The translations under genes and the position numbers were made by a program. A stretch of DNA of 64,000 nt from Paragorgia papillata (taxonomy: Eukaryota > Cnidaria > Anthozoa > Scleralcyonacea > Coralliidae), in NCBI GenBank assembly GCA_035771165.1, contig JAWNZC010000236.1, forward strand, positions 337,001 to 401,000, read 5' to 3'. A model generated the notes under the pieces. That model was given only the letters and a program-made list of their open reading frames with translations, did not search any database and was not told the origin of the DNA. Every line of letters starts with the position of its first letter. The first letter of the stretch is position 1. This document shows positions 46,101 to 59,000 of the stretch, piece by piece.

Positions 46101-49100
46101 ACCCATATTGCAAACACACTTGTCGACTTTACAAGTAGCATGTTGACTACAACCACCACATTTTTTAACTAAAAAAGAGAATGACTATTACAATTTTGCT
46201 ACGAAATTCTGTGAGAATAATATCGACATAAGCACGCGCCCTATTTTCATTGTTTTGTCCAACTAAAACAACTTGAAAATGCCACTTGCTAATTAGCTGA
46301 TTAAGTAATATACAATTATGTATTCCTCACTTTTGGAGCATTGGTAACCGTCCCCACTGTAACCGTCACGGCATTTACATTTGCCTTGGATACACACTGC
46401 GCGAATGTCGCATCGATCGCAATCATCCTCTAAAAAGTAAAGAGAAGATAAAGACAGAGACAAAAAAAAAGAGAAAAGAGAAAAAGAAGAAAGAAAAGAT
46501 GATGAAAAAGGAGAATAGAAAAGGAGACGACCAACAATAACCACAGTGGTACCACCACCACCACCAGCAGCAACAGCAACAACAATAACAACAACAACAA
46601 TAGCAGCAACAGGAAAAGCAACCACAACAACAGCTACAATATTGTGTTAGTTTGATACACCATGACTACCGAAAAAGTGGGATGTCATAGTTTAAACCAA
46701 CAGTTTAAACCATTAACGGCAACAACACCCAAAACAGCAACAACAACAGCAAGAGCAACAACAACAGAAGCAGCAACACCAACAACACCAGCAACAAGAA
46801 CACGAACATCAATAGCAACAGCAACAATAACTACAACAACAACAACAACACTACCACCAACACTACCACTACCACTAACAACAACAACAACAATAACAAC
46901 AACATGCAACACTGAAACCACCACACACCGTCAACAACAACTCCAACAACAACAACAACAACAACATAAAAAACAAGAACAATCGCAAAAACAGAAATTG
47001 GAACAAAAACGCTAACAAACAACGAAAACAAAACAAAACAAACAAACAAACAAACAAGCAAACAAACAAACAAACAAACAAACAACGAAAGCAAAACAAA
47101 ACAAAACAAAACAAACAAACAAACAAACAAACAAACAAACAAACAAGCAAGCAAACAAACAAACAAGAACAAAGACAATCGCAGACAAAATAAAATACCT
47201 TGACAGTTTGTCCCTCTATAATGTCCAACACATTGACATTTATATCCATTCGGAACTTCAATACAAATGCCTCCATTTAAACAAGGACTAGGGTGACAAT
47301 AACTCTTCACTGCAAATAGAAACAATCTGTTAAGGAACGCACCAATAGAAATGTAAGGGGGGATAAAATAGTGCAGAGTAAAAGTCAAAGAAAAAAATAA
47401 CCTGTATTTGAAAGGAACCGGAAATATCGTGCAAGAACGTTATAAAATACAGAATACAAATTTTATTTATTTTATTTAAAATTATTTATACACGGTAGCC
47501 TATTCAACTAAAAGTAACAGTTGTTTTTCAAAGGGCCGTGTGTTAAAACTATATTTACATGCAATATTTAATACTAACTAATCTATAATTACAATTTTTT
47601 TAAATTTTAAAAACGACTACACTACTATTAAAAATATATTTATAAAAAATATAAGTACAATGATATAAAATATTATTTATAACAAAAGTTTAGTTCAAAA
47701 CGTTTTACCAATAGTTAGCCCTTAATTTCTATATTATCTTTTCCTCGTTAGGTAGGGCATTCCAGATCACGGAAGCTCTATAGCTGAAACTTTTTTTCAT
47801 GGCATTAGTGTTGGGTTTAGGTAACGAAAGCATACAATTGTTACTTCTTAAGTTATAACAATCTCGATTTGTTATAGAAAACAAATGAGATAAGTTACCT
47901 TGATTTGATTTGATTTGCCAGCTATAATTTTCTTAATAAGGTGCGTCAGCTGTTCATCCCTTCGTGTTTATAAATCTTTCCACCCGAGTTTTATTCGGGT
48001 ATTTGTTGCTGACATATAATAACTATCACCTGTTATTATACGACCGGCTTTGTTTTGAAGTTTTTGTATCTGATCTTTTAAAGTGTTTGAGCAATTGTCC
48101 CATACCAAAGAGCAATAGTCAAAATAAGGCATTACTAGTGCCTGGTATAATCGTTTCAGACTTTCGATGCTGATAACGTTTTTGACTCTTCTCAGTAATC
48201 CAATTGCTTTTGAATTTTTTTTACATGTAGCCTCAATATGATTCTTCCAAAATATATTTTCATCAACCAACACTCCTAGCGTTTTTGTGTGCTTTACACG
48301 ATTAATATTTTGTGGACCAATTGAAATTTCTGGATCTGAGGTTATTTGCGATAACCTCTGTCGAGACCCAATAAGCATATATTCTGTTTTCCCTACATTC
48401 AGGGATAATTTATTGGCCAACAACCAATGATGTAAGTTTTCTGATTCATTATTTAATTTAATTTGAATATCTTGCATGGTAGAACCAGTTGTCGTTACAT
48501 TGGTATCGTCAGCAAACAAGGCAGGGATGGAATCGGAGGACCAAGATTAGACCCCTGAGGCACACCAGTTTTCACATACCTTTTGGATGAACATGTCTTA
48601 CCAACTTTACAGACCTGAGTACGGTTGCTCAAGTATGTAGTTTTAGCTAACTTAATAGACGTTTTAGAAGTCATTTACAGAATTCGTGTATACCCCGATA
48701 CAGAACGGCCACTCATTCTGTAAATAGTACATATTTTGGCCGACTACATATTAACCTTCTTATATTTCAACGTCGTCGTAATTGGATCACGTTTATATTT
48801 TATTCAAACTAAACTTTAAACCATCCAAAAAAATAGTATTCGAACAAAATTTTAAACCATTAAAATGTCTCTATGCAACAGATTTTTGACAATGTCTTCC
48901 CCATTTTGTCAAAGGAAAGCACGGGTGGCGTCTGCTGTTACTGCGCTGCCTCTCACCAAAAGTTAAGCCCAGTTAGATGTGGTTAGTACTTGGATTGGTG
49001 ACGTCTGGGAATAACCCTCGAGCTTGGGATTCATGCGAGTAGAGTTTAGGTGATCTCTCCTGTGCTTCGAGGGTTTTTCACCAGGTTCTCCGGTTTTCCT

Positions 49101-52100
49101 CCCTCCGTAAAATCAACGCCACTCTTAGCTTGTGATTCGTGGTCTGACATGTGTCATAAATATGTCGTATGGCGGCTACCAGAACGCTTTTAATATGCTT
49201 TCGACTCTGCCACTTGAAATTTAATATGTAAATTGCTTTTGAAAACCCTTTTGTGGGAAAGAAGTAATTAAATTTGTATATGAAATCACGAAAAGCAGCT
49301 GGGCCTGATAACATTTAAGTTAAATTACTGAAGGATTCAGCCAGTGTTACTTTGCCATTTCTAACAAAAATATTTAATTTATCTTTAAGCGAAGGTGTTT
49401 TTCCTGACCACTGGAAAAATGCCCGAGTCTGTCCGATTTATAAATCGGGAGACAAGGAAGAATGCGGTAATTATCGTCCCATTTCAGTATTATCTGTTGT
49501 ATCAAAATTATTTGAGAAATTGGTATACAAACAAATCTATTCCTACCTGGATAAAAATAATGTTCTTACACATTTTCAATCGGGTTTTAGAAAAGGTCAT
49601 TCGACCTGCACATCTTTATTAAATACAACTAACACTTGGTTAGTCAACATGGACCAAGGCTTAATTAATGGCGTTATTTTTTCTCGATTTAAAGAAAGCC
49701 TTTGATACAGTTGACCATAAAATATTATTAAGCAAATTAGAATTATATGGTTTTAGTAATAATTGTTTGCGATGGTTCGTTTCCTAGGTTGAATAGGTTA
49801 CGATTATTAAATTAGTGATGTGAGCATGCGCTATGGTTTAGTATTAATTATTAGTCCCACATTTTATATTCTAAGTGACGTGCCATAAATAGCCGTTCTG
49901 ATCATCATTTGTTATGCATCTTCATTTTGTATGAGGACGCTACCAGCGTACCTCACTCAAGATAGTTGAATGCAATGTGTCTGTACACTCGCTACAGAAC
50001 TGATATCTGTAAATGTGATACAGAACTGATGTTTTGTTAAACAGTTCTGTATTACATTTACAGACACTGATATCAGTTCTGTATCGGGGTAAACAGACAT
50101 TGATTAAACCTTAATTTCTTTTGAATTTTCCTCATGAATTATTAATGAGTTTTAGAAGGAATATATAGAGCTCCATAAACGCAAGAGGTTCAATAATCCT
50201 CAACTCCCTAGCCTGTGTCACAGTCCTTTTTTTTTTTAACGACTTTATTGGATATTTACATAAAATTACTTAAAAATACCCAAACGGAAAAAGCGCGAAC
50301 GGGACCCGAGGACCCATGCCTCAAGGCGCCTCGCCTCCCCGTTGTAATTAAAAATAGATATAAAAACAATAAAAAATCAGTCAAAAATTTGACTCGATAC
50401 GAGTAAGGGCTGTGACACAGGCTACAATACCCCTACATGCACTGCTGAGAACGAAAGCAAACATCCTCTCAGAAAGGTTTGATGTGGATCCGTACTGTCG
50501 GATACGAAAGAACACAATACCAGAAATACGGAATGAATAACATGACATTTTATGTGCTACAATTAAGATATCGACAGCTAGAAAAACACAGAAAAGGCAT
50601 TTCTGGGAGTGGCCAGCTTAGCAGGATTAGGCGAGCTGCCTATAGTTATTACAAACTTGTTTGATAAAGGTAGTATTAACCTGAGCAAAATGAAGAGGGG
50701 ATAAACTGCCGAGAATAATTTTGATAACGAAATATACTGACGTTTCGAGCAGAACCTTCATCAAAGTGAAAGGCTCTCCACTATTCTCCAGTCTACCACC
50801 TTTTCACTTTGCTCTATCTAAAACACTTCCTACCACTGATCTCAATATAACTGGATTGCTAATCCGGCTCCAAAAATGAAGCCAGCGGAGATGACGAATT
50901 TGGAGTACCAAGATGACCGCCACGAAAACTTTGTATGATTTCGTAGCACGAAAAGAACCACATTGCGAAAATTCTTGCTATTGGTATCAAACAAAGAGCA
51001 CTGTGCAAGGCTTAGAAGCTTAGTTTTTGCATTTGTTGGTATTATTAAGCAGTAGAACGTGTTATTTTGTAGTTTCCTACTTTGCCCGGTAATTGATAAA
51101 CTTGCATATATCACAAAACTCTTAAAAAACGCAAATTATTAAACTATTTATATAATACCTTTGGTATTTAAGCATAAGTCTTTACAAAGCCTTGAGGTAT
51201 GTAGGTGACAATTTCGGATGGAATTTGCTTGTATTTTCCTTCAGTTTTCCAGTCGGTAAGTTGCCATCTGAGAATTGTTTTTAATACGGCTTTTCCGACT
51301 CCCCCGGTAAACTCTTACTACTCTCTTATATAGAGATCAGTGCTGCTTACGCACCACCCTAGCTTTATCGCGAAGACTGCAATAAGTTCATATGTGCCCT
51401 CAAATCACAAAAAATGTATTAAATAGAAATTGCTTAAAAAAAGTCTTGGAAGCTTTAGAAGAGAACTAATATTTCTTGCAAGCCAAACCATTGGGAGAAT
51501 AACATTTATAAAATTTGCACGCTGATTGGTTAAGAACCGTGTTTATATAACTGTATGTAAACATGAAAATTCCCCGGCCATTTGTAAAGTCTTGTATTGA
51601 AAATGATATTTTATAAAAGAAATAGAAGACATTTTTTCCGTGTTACATAGAGTTACTCGTGAAACGGTGAAAGTTTAAGAGAAACTTTACCACCTGCAAC
51701 ATGAATACCAACAACACCACCACTTCATTCCTTCCTTCCCCAAGACTCGTGTTTCTATAACTGTATGTAAGCACGGAAAATGTTTTCTAGATCTATTTCT
51801 TAAATCGCGTGCATCTCCAAGATGTCCTAAACCCCACACAAATTTTTAATGGTGCCTCCCCAAGATGTCTACATAAAGAATCAACGAGTTTGAGTAAAAG
51901 CATTTCATACCTTGTTGCGTACACGTTTTTCCAGTGTAAGCTGGCGGACATTGACAAGTAAAATCCACAGCGCCAACAGGAGTACAAGTTCCTCCTTGTT
52001 GACATGGGTTTGGTTGGCATGGTGATCTCGGAGGTGAAAGGCCAATAGGTTCGGTAGGTTGGCGACCGGGAGATAGTCCAACAGGATCTGTTGGTCGAGG

Positions 52101-52971
52101 AGGAGGTGTTGTCGGAGTTACTATAAAAAGAAGCAAAATGGAACTCGTGTTAGGGAGACTGATATTCTCATGTCCATGTCTATGTGTACGTCTATGTCTT
52201 TCTGTGTCTGTGTCTATGCCTAGGTCAATGTCGATGTCCATGTCGACGTTTATGTCCATGTCCATGGCGATGTCGATGTCTACGTCTACTGATCTACGTC
52301 TACGTCTATGTCTATCAGTCCATGTCCATGTGCATGTCCATGTCCATGTCGATTTTCATATCCATGTCGATGTCGATGTCTATGTTTAATTATGTCTATA
52401 TCCATCTTTGCAGTATAATTCACCAGCTATTTTTTATATGTATTTTAGTTGTTATTAATTCATATTTTTGTATCACTAAGTATGTATTTCTTGAATATTT
52501 CTTTCAAATATTATGTAATTAGTTTATTACTACGTGCGCGTTTTAACGAGCTTATGCTTCTAAGCCTAACATGGTTGAATAGATGATTGATTGATTGATT
52601 GATTGATTCAAACTCCCTCTAACCCCCTAGCTCAAAGGAGGAAAATATGTCGAGATAGCGGAGTTCTAATAATATAACACAACTAAGGAAAAACAAAGAA
52701 AGTATTTTCTACTAGCCAACTCTCTTACATGGTTTACAAGTTCCTTTGGTTCCTTGTCCAACAAATCCTTGATTGCAAACACATTTCCCCTTGTCGCAAT
52801 TTCCATTGGCATCACAACTTCCACACTTATCCTCTGTTAGATTAATTAAATAAATAAATAAATTAGATTATTTAATTTATTTTATAAAATAACATTTCAA
52901 AAACATAGGTGGTTTAGGGCCTAGATGAAAATTACGCTTGTAATTCTAGTTACCCCATGGTAAAATAAAGC

Positions 52972-53014
<43 letters not shown>

Positions 53015-56000
53015 GGTGGTAATTGGTCTAAAATCGTATTTCTATTACTCTTTGAAGAACATGGGACGATAAATACGCCATCCAATAGCCAATATACGTT
53101 ATTTATCTGCCATTATAACTGTATTATATAGAAGCACTGTAAATGTTCGAAATAATATAGGGGGGAAATTAAAAACCTAGTAATAGTGCGGAAACTGCAA
53201 TTTCTTCTTCTCTGAGTTTAACTTACGACAGCTTGTACAGCAAAAACAAACGAAAAAACGTTGTGTTACCATAGATTCTCACACTTTTATTACAATCTGT
53301 CACCATCAGAAAATCTCAGTACTTCTATTTAATTTAAAGTGCCTATGAAACGAAAATTAAGAAAGAACACTTAAAATGGTAGAGTAATTAATACGTACAT
53401 AATGAGCTACCGAAAATGTTATATATCTTTGCTGTTGTCAAATATAATAATCACTTGAAAATTTACAAGTTTAGTGTTATGGGAGAGACACATCCACATG
53501 CTTCATTCAAATTAATTTGGTTAGATAATAGAAAAGATATCTAACCTTCTTCGATAGCTCATTGTGCACCTACGATGTCAAAATGTTTAATTTGCATATC
53601 AAACAAACTAAAATATCTTAAGAACGAAGCAAGCAAACGAAAAACTGCAAAATGTGTTACTCTATAATTTGAAGTGTTCTTTAAATAAGACAAACTTAGT
53701 TTTCGTTTCATTCATAGGCACTTCAAATTAAATAGAAGTACTGAGACTTTCTGTTGGTGACAGATTATAATAAAAGCGTGAGATTTTATGGTAACACAAC
53801 GTTTTTTAGTTTGTTTTTTCTGTACAAGCTGTGGTAAGTTAAACTCAGAGAAAACTCTGAGCTCCAGACGGGATTCGAACCCACAACCTTCCGAATGCCA
53901 GCCGGACGCTCCCACCATTGAGCCACTGGAACTCAGATGGTACACCGAGGTTGTTTTTCGATATTCATACCTGCATGGAAACATTAGACTCGTTCTCTGT
54001 TTCGGCAGTATATCTAACCTTACTATATTTCGATTGTTGTTTCAACACTGCCTACGCAGCACGCTACTTTTATTTCACTATTTGGAAACTACCCAGCTTG
54101 TTCAGCAAAAACAAACGAAAAAACTTTACCAACTTCAAGCTGAAAACAAACTAACATAGAAATTCAACGTTTATTATGTATTGCTTAGCTTTCGACATGT
54201 TGGCTCAGGCCTGTTTTCTCTAATGAAGGCTTACTTGAATTATCAAGGTCGAAGTCTGTGTTATCTGCCGAAGCCGAAGGCTGAAGCTGCTAATGCTAAT
54301 TCAATAATTGTTTATTATACATTTTAAGTTGAAAATATAACGAAAACCGCTCCCTCAGAACCAAAAAACGCAATTCAAAGACAATTGCTTCTCTCCCGCG
54401 CTTTTTTTCGGTGCGCCTAGCGGGACAGGTTCACGTCAGCACATGTATGATAAGTCCTTTCCCCTACAGATAATACCTGCAGAAACTACAAATATTAGCA
54501 TTGTGGGCTCAGAATTTGACAATCACAGCGGCAAATTGTGCTAAAAAAAGTAGAAGTGCAGATATCGAGAATTCGCACCATGTTTCTGACCAATTATAAT
54601 CAAGGATTTGGAAAAAAATATGTATAAATTAAGTTAGTACAGCATACAAAAGAACATGCATTGTTTACCTTCACATTTTGGACCCGTGTATCGAATAGGA
54701 CACTGACAAACGTACGTGGTTGTTTCTGTGACGCACTCTCCTCCGTTCTCACAAGGATTAGGATGGCAAGGACTTGGATCTAGTAAAAACATGCATGTTA
54801 ACACTTTGAAGCCTGAAGACGAGTCTTTAGTATTTTATTCTGGCTAAAGCCAGATGATTTATTTCAGCACGGGGAGAGGTCCAGGCCTCAAAGTGTTAAC
54901 CATTTCAACTGCGATAATAATCGTTCAGTACCTTTCCAACTTGCAACGAAACAAAGTTCGGTTGAAAGTTTAAGAAAAGTGTTGCCCGTATTACCTCACC
55001 TTAAATAATCATGTTTACCGATCATTTTTGAAGATTCGCTAGGACGATCTTGTATCCGATTTATATCATACTAATTAAGACCCTTTTTTTCTGCTTTACG
55101 AATTATTATTGAGTATTTTAAGATATATTTATTATAACAGAGAATTTTCTCTATGTCGCATACAGTAACCTAGTAACTTATCAAACTCGGTTTATGCTGA
55201 CGTCAGCTAAAAAAGAGCGGGAAAACAGCAAGAGTAGTCGAACAAGGCAGTCAAAATACTCAAACGTCAAAGAGAAAATCATCTTGTTTATCCACTCCAA
55301 ATAAGTATGGACTATACAACTAAGTACTATAGTACTATCCAGGTAATTGAGTACAAATTTACCAGTTAAGAAAATGCATTTAAAATAATTTTTGAGCAAT
55401 TGAACGACTAACTTTAGTTCGTGTACATGGCCAATTAATTTAATGGCGGCGTTCCAAAATACAAACTTCGCACGTAAAATGCAACTTTGTTTTTGGGAAT
55501 TTCGAAATGAAACTTTGCACAATTACCATAATATCTTTAGAGTTATGCAGAAATATTACCAACAATAGTTTCATCAGAGAACTATTTTAGAAACACTTCT
55601 ATTGCCACAACAGTAATGTTAGGCTCGTCCTGGTATACATACCTCCCCCGAAAGAGGCGGCTAGATGCGTGAGGCACAGAACGTGTCTGTGACGTTTTTC
55701 ATAAATTAATTTCACGATATCAAATACCATAGAATAGCTGACTGAAATATAAGTGATTTCCCTGATACTGTAGCCTAGCTAAACGACGAAAACATATTGG
55801 TTATTAACCAATTTCTCTAGAGCTTCCCGTTCTAAATCTTTTAGACAATCAATCTTAAACGTTTCTAAAATGCATCGCATGCCTCCTCACTCATCAGCAG
55901 TCTGTTGATCGCCATCTTGAATTGACGGGGTAATTCGTGCAATAATCCTAATCATCTCAATAATATATGCCTGCTGAAAATGTGCAGGCACGTTTGTGAT

Positions 56001-59000
56001 TGACGCCAATCGACAATGAACAAGTTCACGAGTCCAGCCGTGATTTCGGGTGAGGTAAGTACTGGGACCCGAGATACGGCTGGAAATCGAGCGTACAGTA
56101 ATGTCTACAACAATTAACTTGGCCAGTATGCTTACGTTCGCATTTGTCTCCATAGAAATCCACTGGACAAGTGCATTCGTAGCTATGTGAATGACAGGGT
56201 GTTCCAGCTGAACACGATCCAATTTGATCCGCACAGGTTCCGCCATTTTGGCAAGGCGAAGCAAGACACGGCATGGGGTCTAGGAAGAAAAAACAGCTTA
56301 CCGATAAGGTACAAAGTAGTTCTCATACAAAGAAAACATGCTTACAAACGTGTTTGATACCATGGACGATTGGACATAGAGTTTGTTTTTGTCAAAAGAC
56401 TACCTGGGAGTTAAAAAAAATGACTGCCTGAGACGGTATATTATTACCAGAGACGGTATACATCTACAGTACATTAGAGGCCTTATATAATAAAGAATAT
56501 ATCCACATTTACGGCAAACCGCAAACTGCAGTTCGAAATCAGCAGTTAGCCGAAAAACACATAGGCCATAAAAATTGACAAGATCACCCATCCCTTCTGA
56601 ACCAATCAAAACAAATTATGTCAACATTTCAAACTCGTTAGTAATTCATGAGGAAAACTGTACAAAGGAAATCATTACCGTGTCGATGGTTAATTTGCAT
56701 GGATATTGAAGGAAGAAATTACATAAATTAATCGAACATTAACCTCGATTTTTTCTTAAAATACCAATTTATTTGAGATGCTATATCAAACACTCAGAAG
56801 AGTGCTTCATCAGCAAATCCAAACACCTCGAAGTTTGTTAAAAAAACTGGGCTATCGCTTGATCAGCCGCGAGTTATCGCAACGAGCTGCGTTTGGGGGA
56901 AATACAGTGGAAACCGACTCGCACGGTTTCCACTGTATTTGCATGGATATTGAAGGAAGAAATTACATAAATTAATCGAACATTAACCTCGATTTTTTCT
57001 TAAAATACCAATTTATTTGAGATGCTATATCAAACACTCAGAAGAGTGCTTCATCAGCAAATCCAAACACCTCGAAGTTTGTTAAAAAAACTGGGCTATC
57101 GCTTGATCAGCCGCGAGTTATCGCAACGAGCTGCGTTTGGGGGAAATACAGTGGAAACCGTGCGAGTGAGTTGCTTCGCGTGAGGACTGGAAATCCGCCT
57201 TTAGGGTGGTGAAACAATACGAAATATTTGAATAAGAATAGAGTTAAATTCCCATAGGATAAAGATTGTGTCAGGTGAAAACAAAGAATAAGGTGCGAGA
57301 TCAAATCCCACTCCAGTCAACTTTGTGTTGCATCGTTAGATTAATCATGAAAATATTTACAGACGTAACACTCGTGTTTAATACTTGTTTTAACTAAAGT
57401 TCAGATTTTCTTTGCTCTCCGATTTTTCGATTTGATTTTAGTTAAACAAGTATTAAACACGAGTGTTACCATGTAAATATTTTCATGATTAATCTAAATA
57501 AAAAAAAGACAACACATTTCTTTGAATACACCAGCTTAACAGTCGATTTTTGGCATTACAACCATATACAGATAGCATATAGTACCGTTGCAATGAAACT
57601 ATAGGTTTTGAGAAATTTTAATAGTAATGTTCAGTGCGTTAACTTGTTATTGACACTCGAATGATCCTTTACTTATAGTGATAAGAATAATAACTCAATA
57701 ATACAAACAAGATGATGAATCATATTGGGGGAGGAGGGCTAAGCCCTACAAAAATAATTCTCAGGGGATGGGGCGAAGCCATACTCTACGCCTATGTTTT
57801 AAAATAAAAACAATAAAACAAGAGTTTTTTTGCCCTTTTATGTAACGTCCAAGTTAACTTAAAAAGTTAAGACTAGTTGACTTCTTTTCTTTCTTTCTTG
57901 AACAAATTGAGAAACAATATCGAGAACAATAGACCTACAATTCCCAAAACTTCAACACGTAACCAAAACTCCAACACAACCATGACCTAATGAACCAGAT
58001 ACATAAATACAGTGGAGCTTCGCTATAACGCGGTATAGTTGGGGTACTTAATTTACTAGTGGGGGCCACTGATCTCTATATAAACTGGATAGGCCATTTC
58101 CTATGGCCAGCAGTCAAACATTTCGTGGCAGTCGCCGACATCTTACGTAGTGGAACAAATGACGCATTGCGGCCTTAGAACTTGTTCCCAATCCTAAAGT
58201 TGACTAGCATAAGTAAGTTTGACGTCAGCACGGTCAGATTATCCGGGGGAGGAATATTAAGTACTCTCTGCCGGGGGAGTCGGGAAAGCCGTAAAGCAAA
58301 CAACAGATGCCGGTTCGTTTAGTTTTCACTGTTTAACAACAAATACAGTCAAAAGATGGCAAGTACACAACACGAAACGAAGCGCTTTATTGCGAGGTAC
58401 ACCGAACATCATTCCCAGTACTCTTCCCACTAGGGCATGGCCCCCCGAAATTTTTGAACTTTGGATCAAAAACGGTATTTCCTGCATTCTAAGGACACAT
58501 GCATTTTCACCAAAATATAAAGGTTTTAAATCACATGTTTTAGGCGTCAGAAAGAGTAGAAAGCACAAGTAACTTTTGATCCCCCAAATTTCCCTCGTGT
58601 CCTCCCAAAATGGGGGGGGGGGGGGCGGTCTCACCCCTCCCGGAGCCCTCTCGTCGCGCGTCTGAACATTTCACATGACCACCATTGAGGCTGTCAAAAC
58701 GTCAGTCACTACAATGCACTATCATTAACATTTCTTCTCAAGACTACACTAACCTAGACGAGCAACTTTCACAAACATGTATACTAATAATACTCCTAGA
58801 TCCAAACCATTTACTTTATTTCTTGTTTGAATAAAACGTTCGCAAGAGGTTTACCTTTGCACGACTTTCCCATGAAGCCGTCAGCACAGATGCATTCATA
58901 ATCAGTAGAGTGGTCATGACACGCCCCGCCATTGTAGCAAGGGTTAGGATGGCAATGGCTGACAACTGAAAATAAAAAAATAGGACAAATGAAATTTTGG

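Noticed and set aside
46430..47388. Overlapping long ORFs on both strands (poly-Leu/Val, poly-Thr, Cys/Phe/Leu-rich)
   Set aside because: They follow the CAA and AAAC microsatellites; only the short segments matching EGF exons H and I are real.
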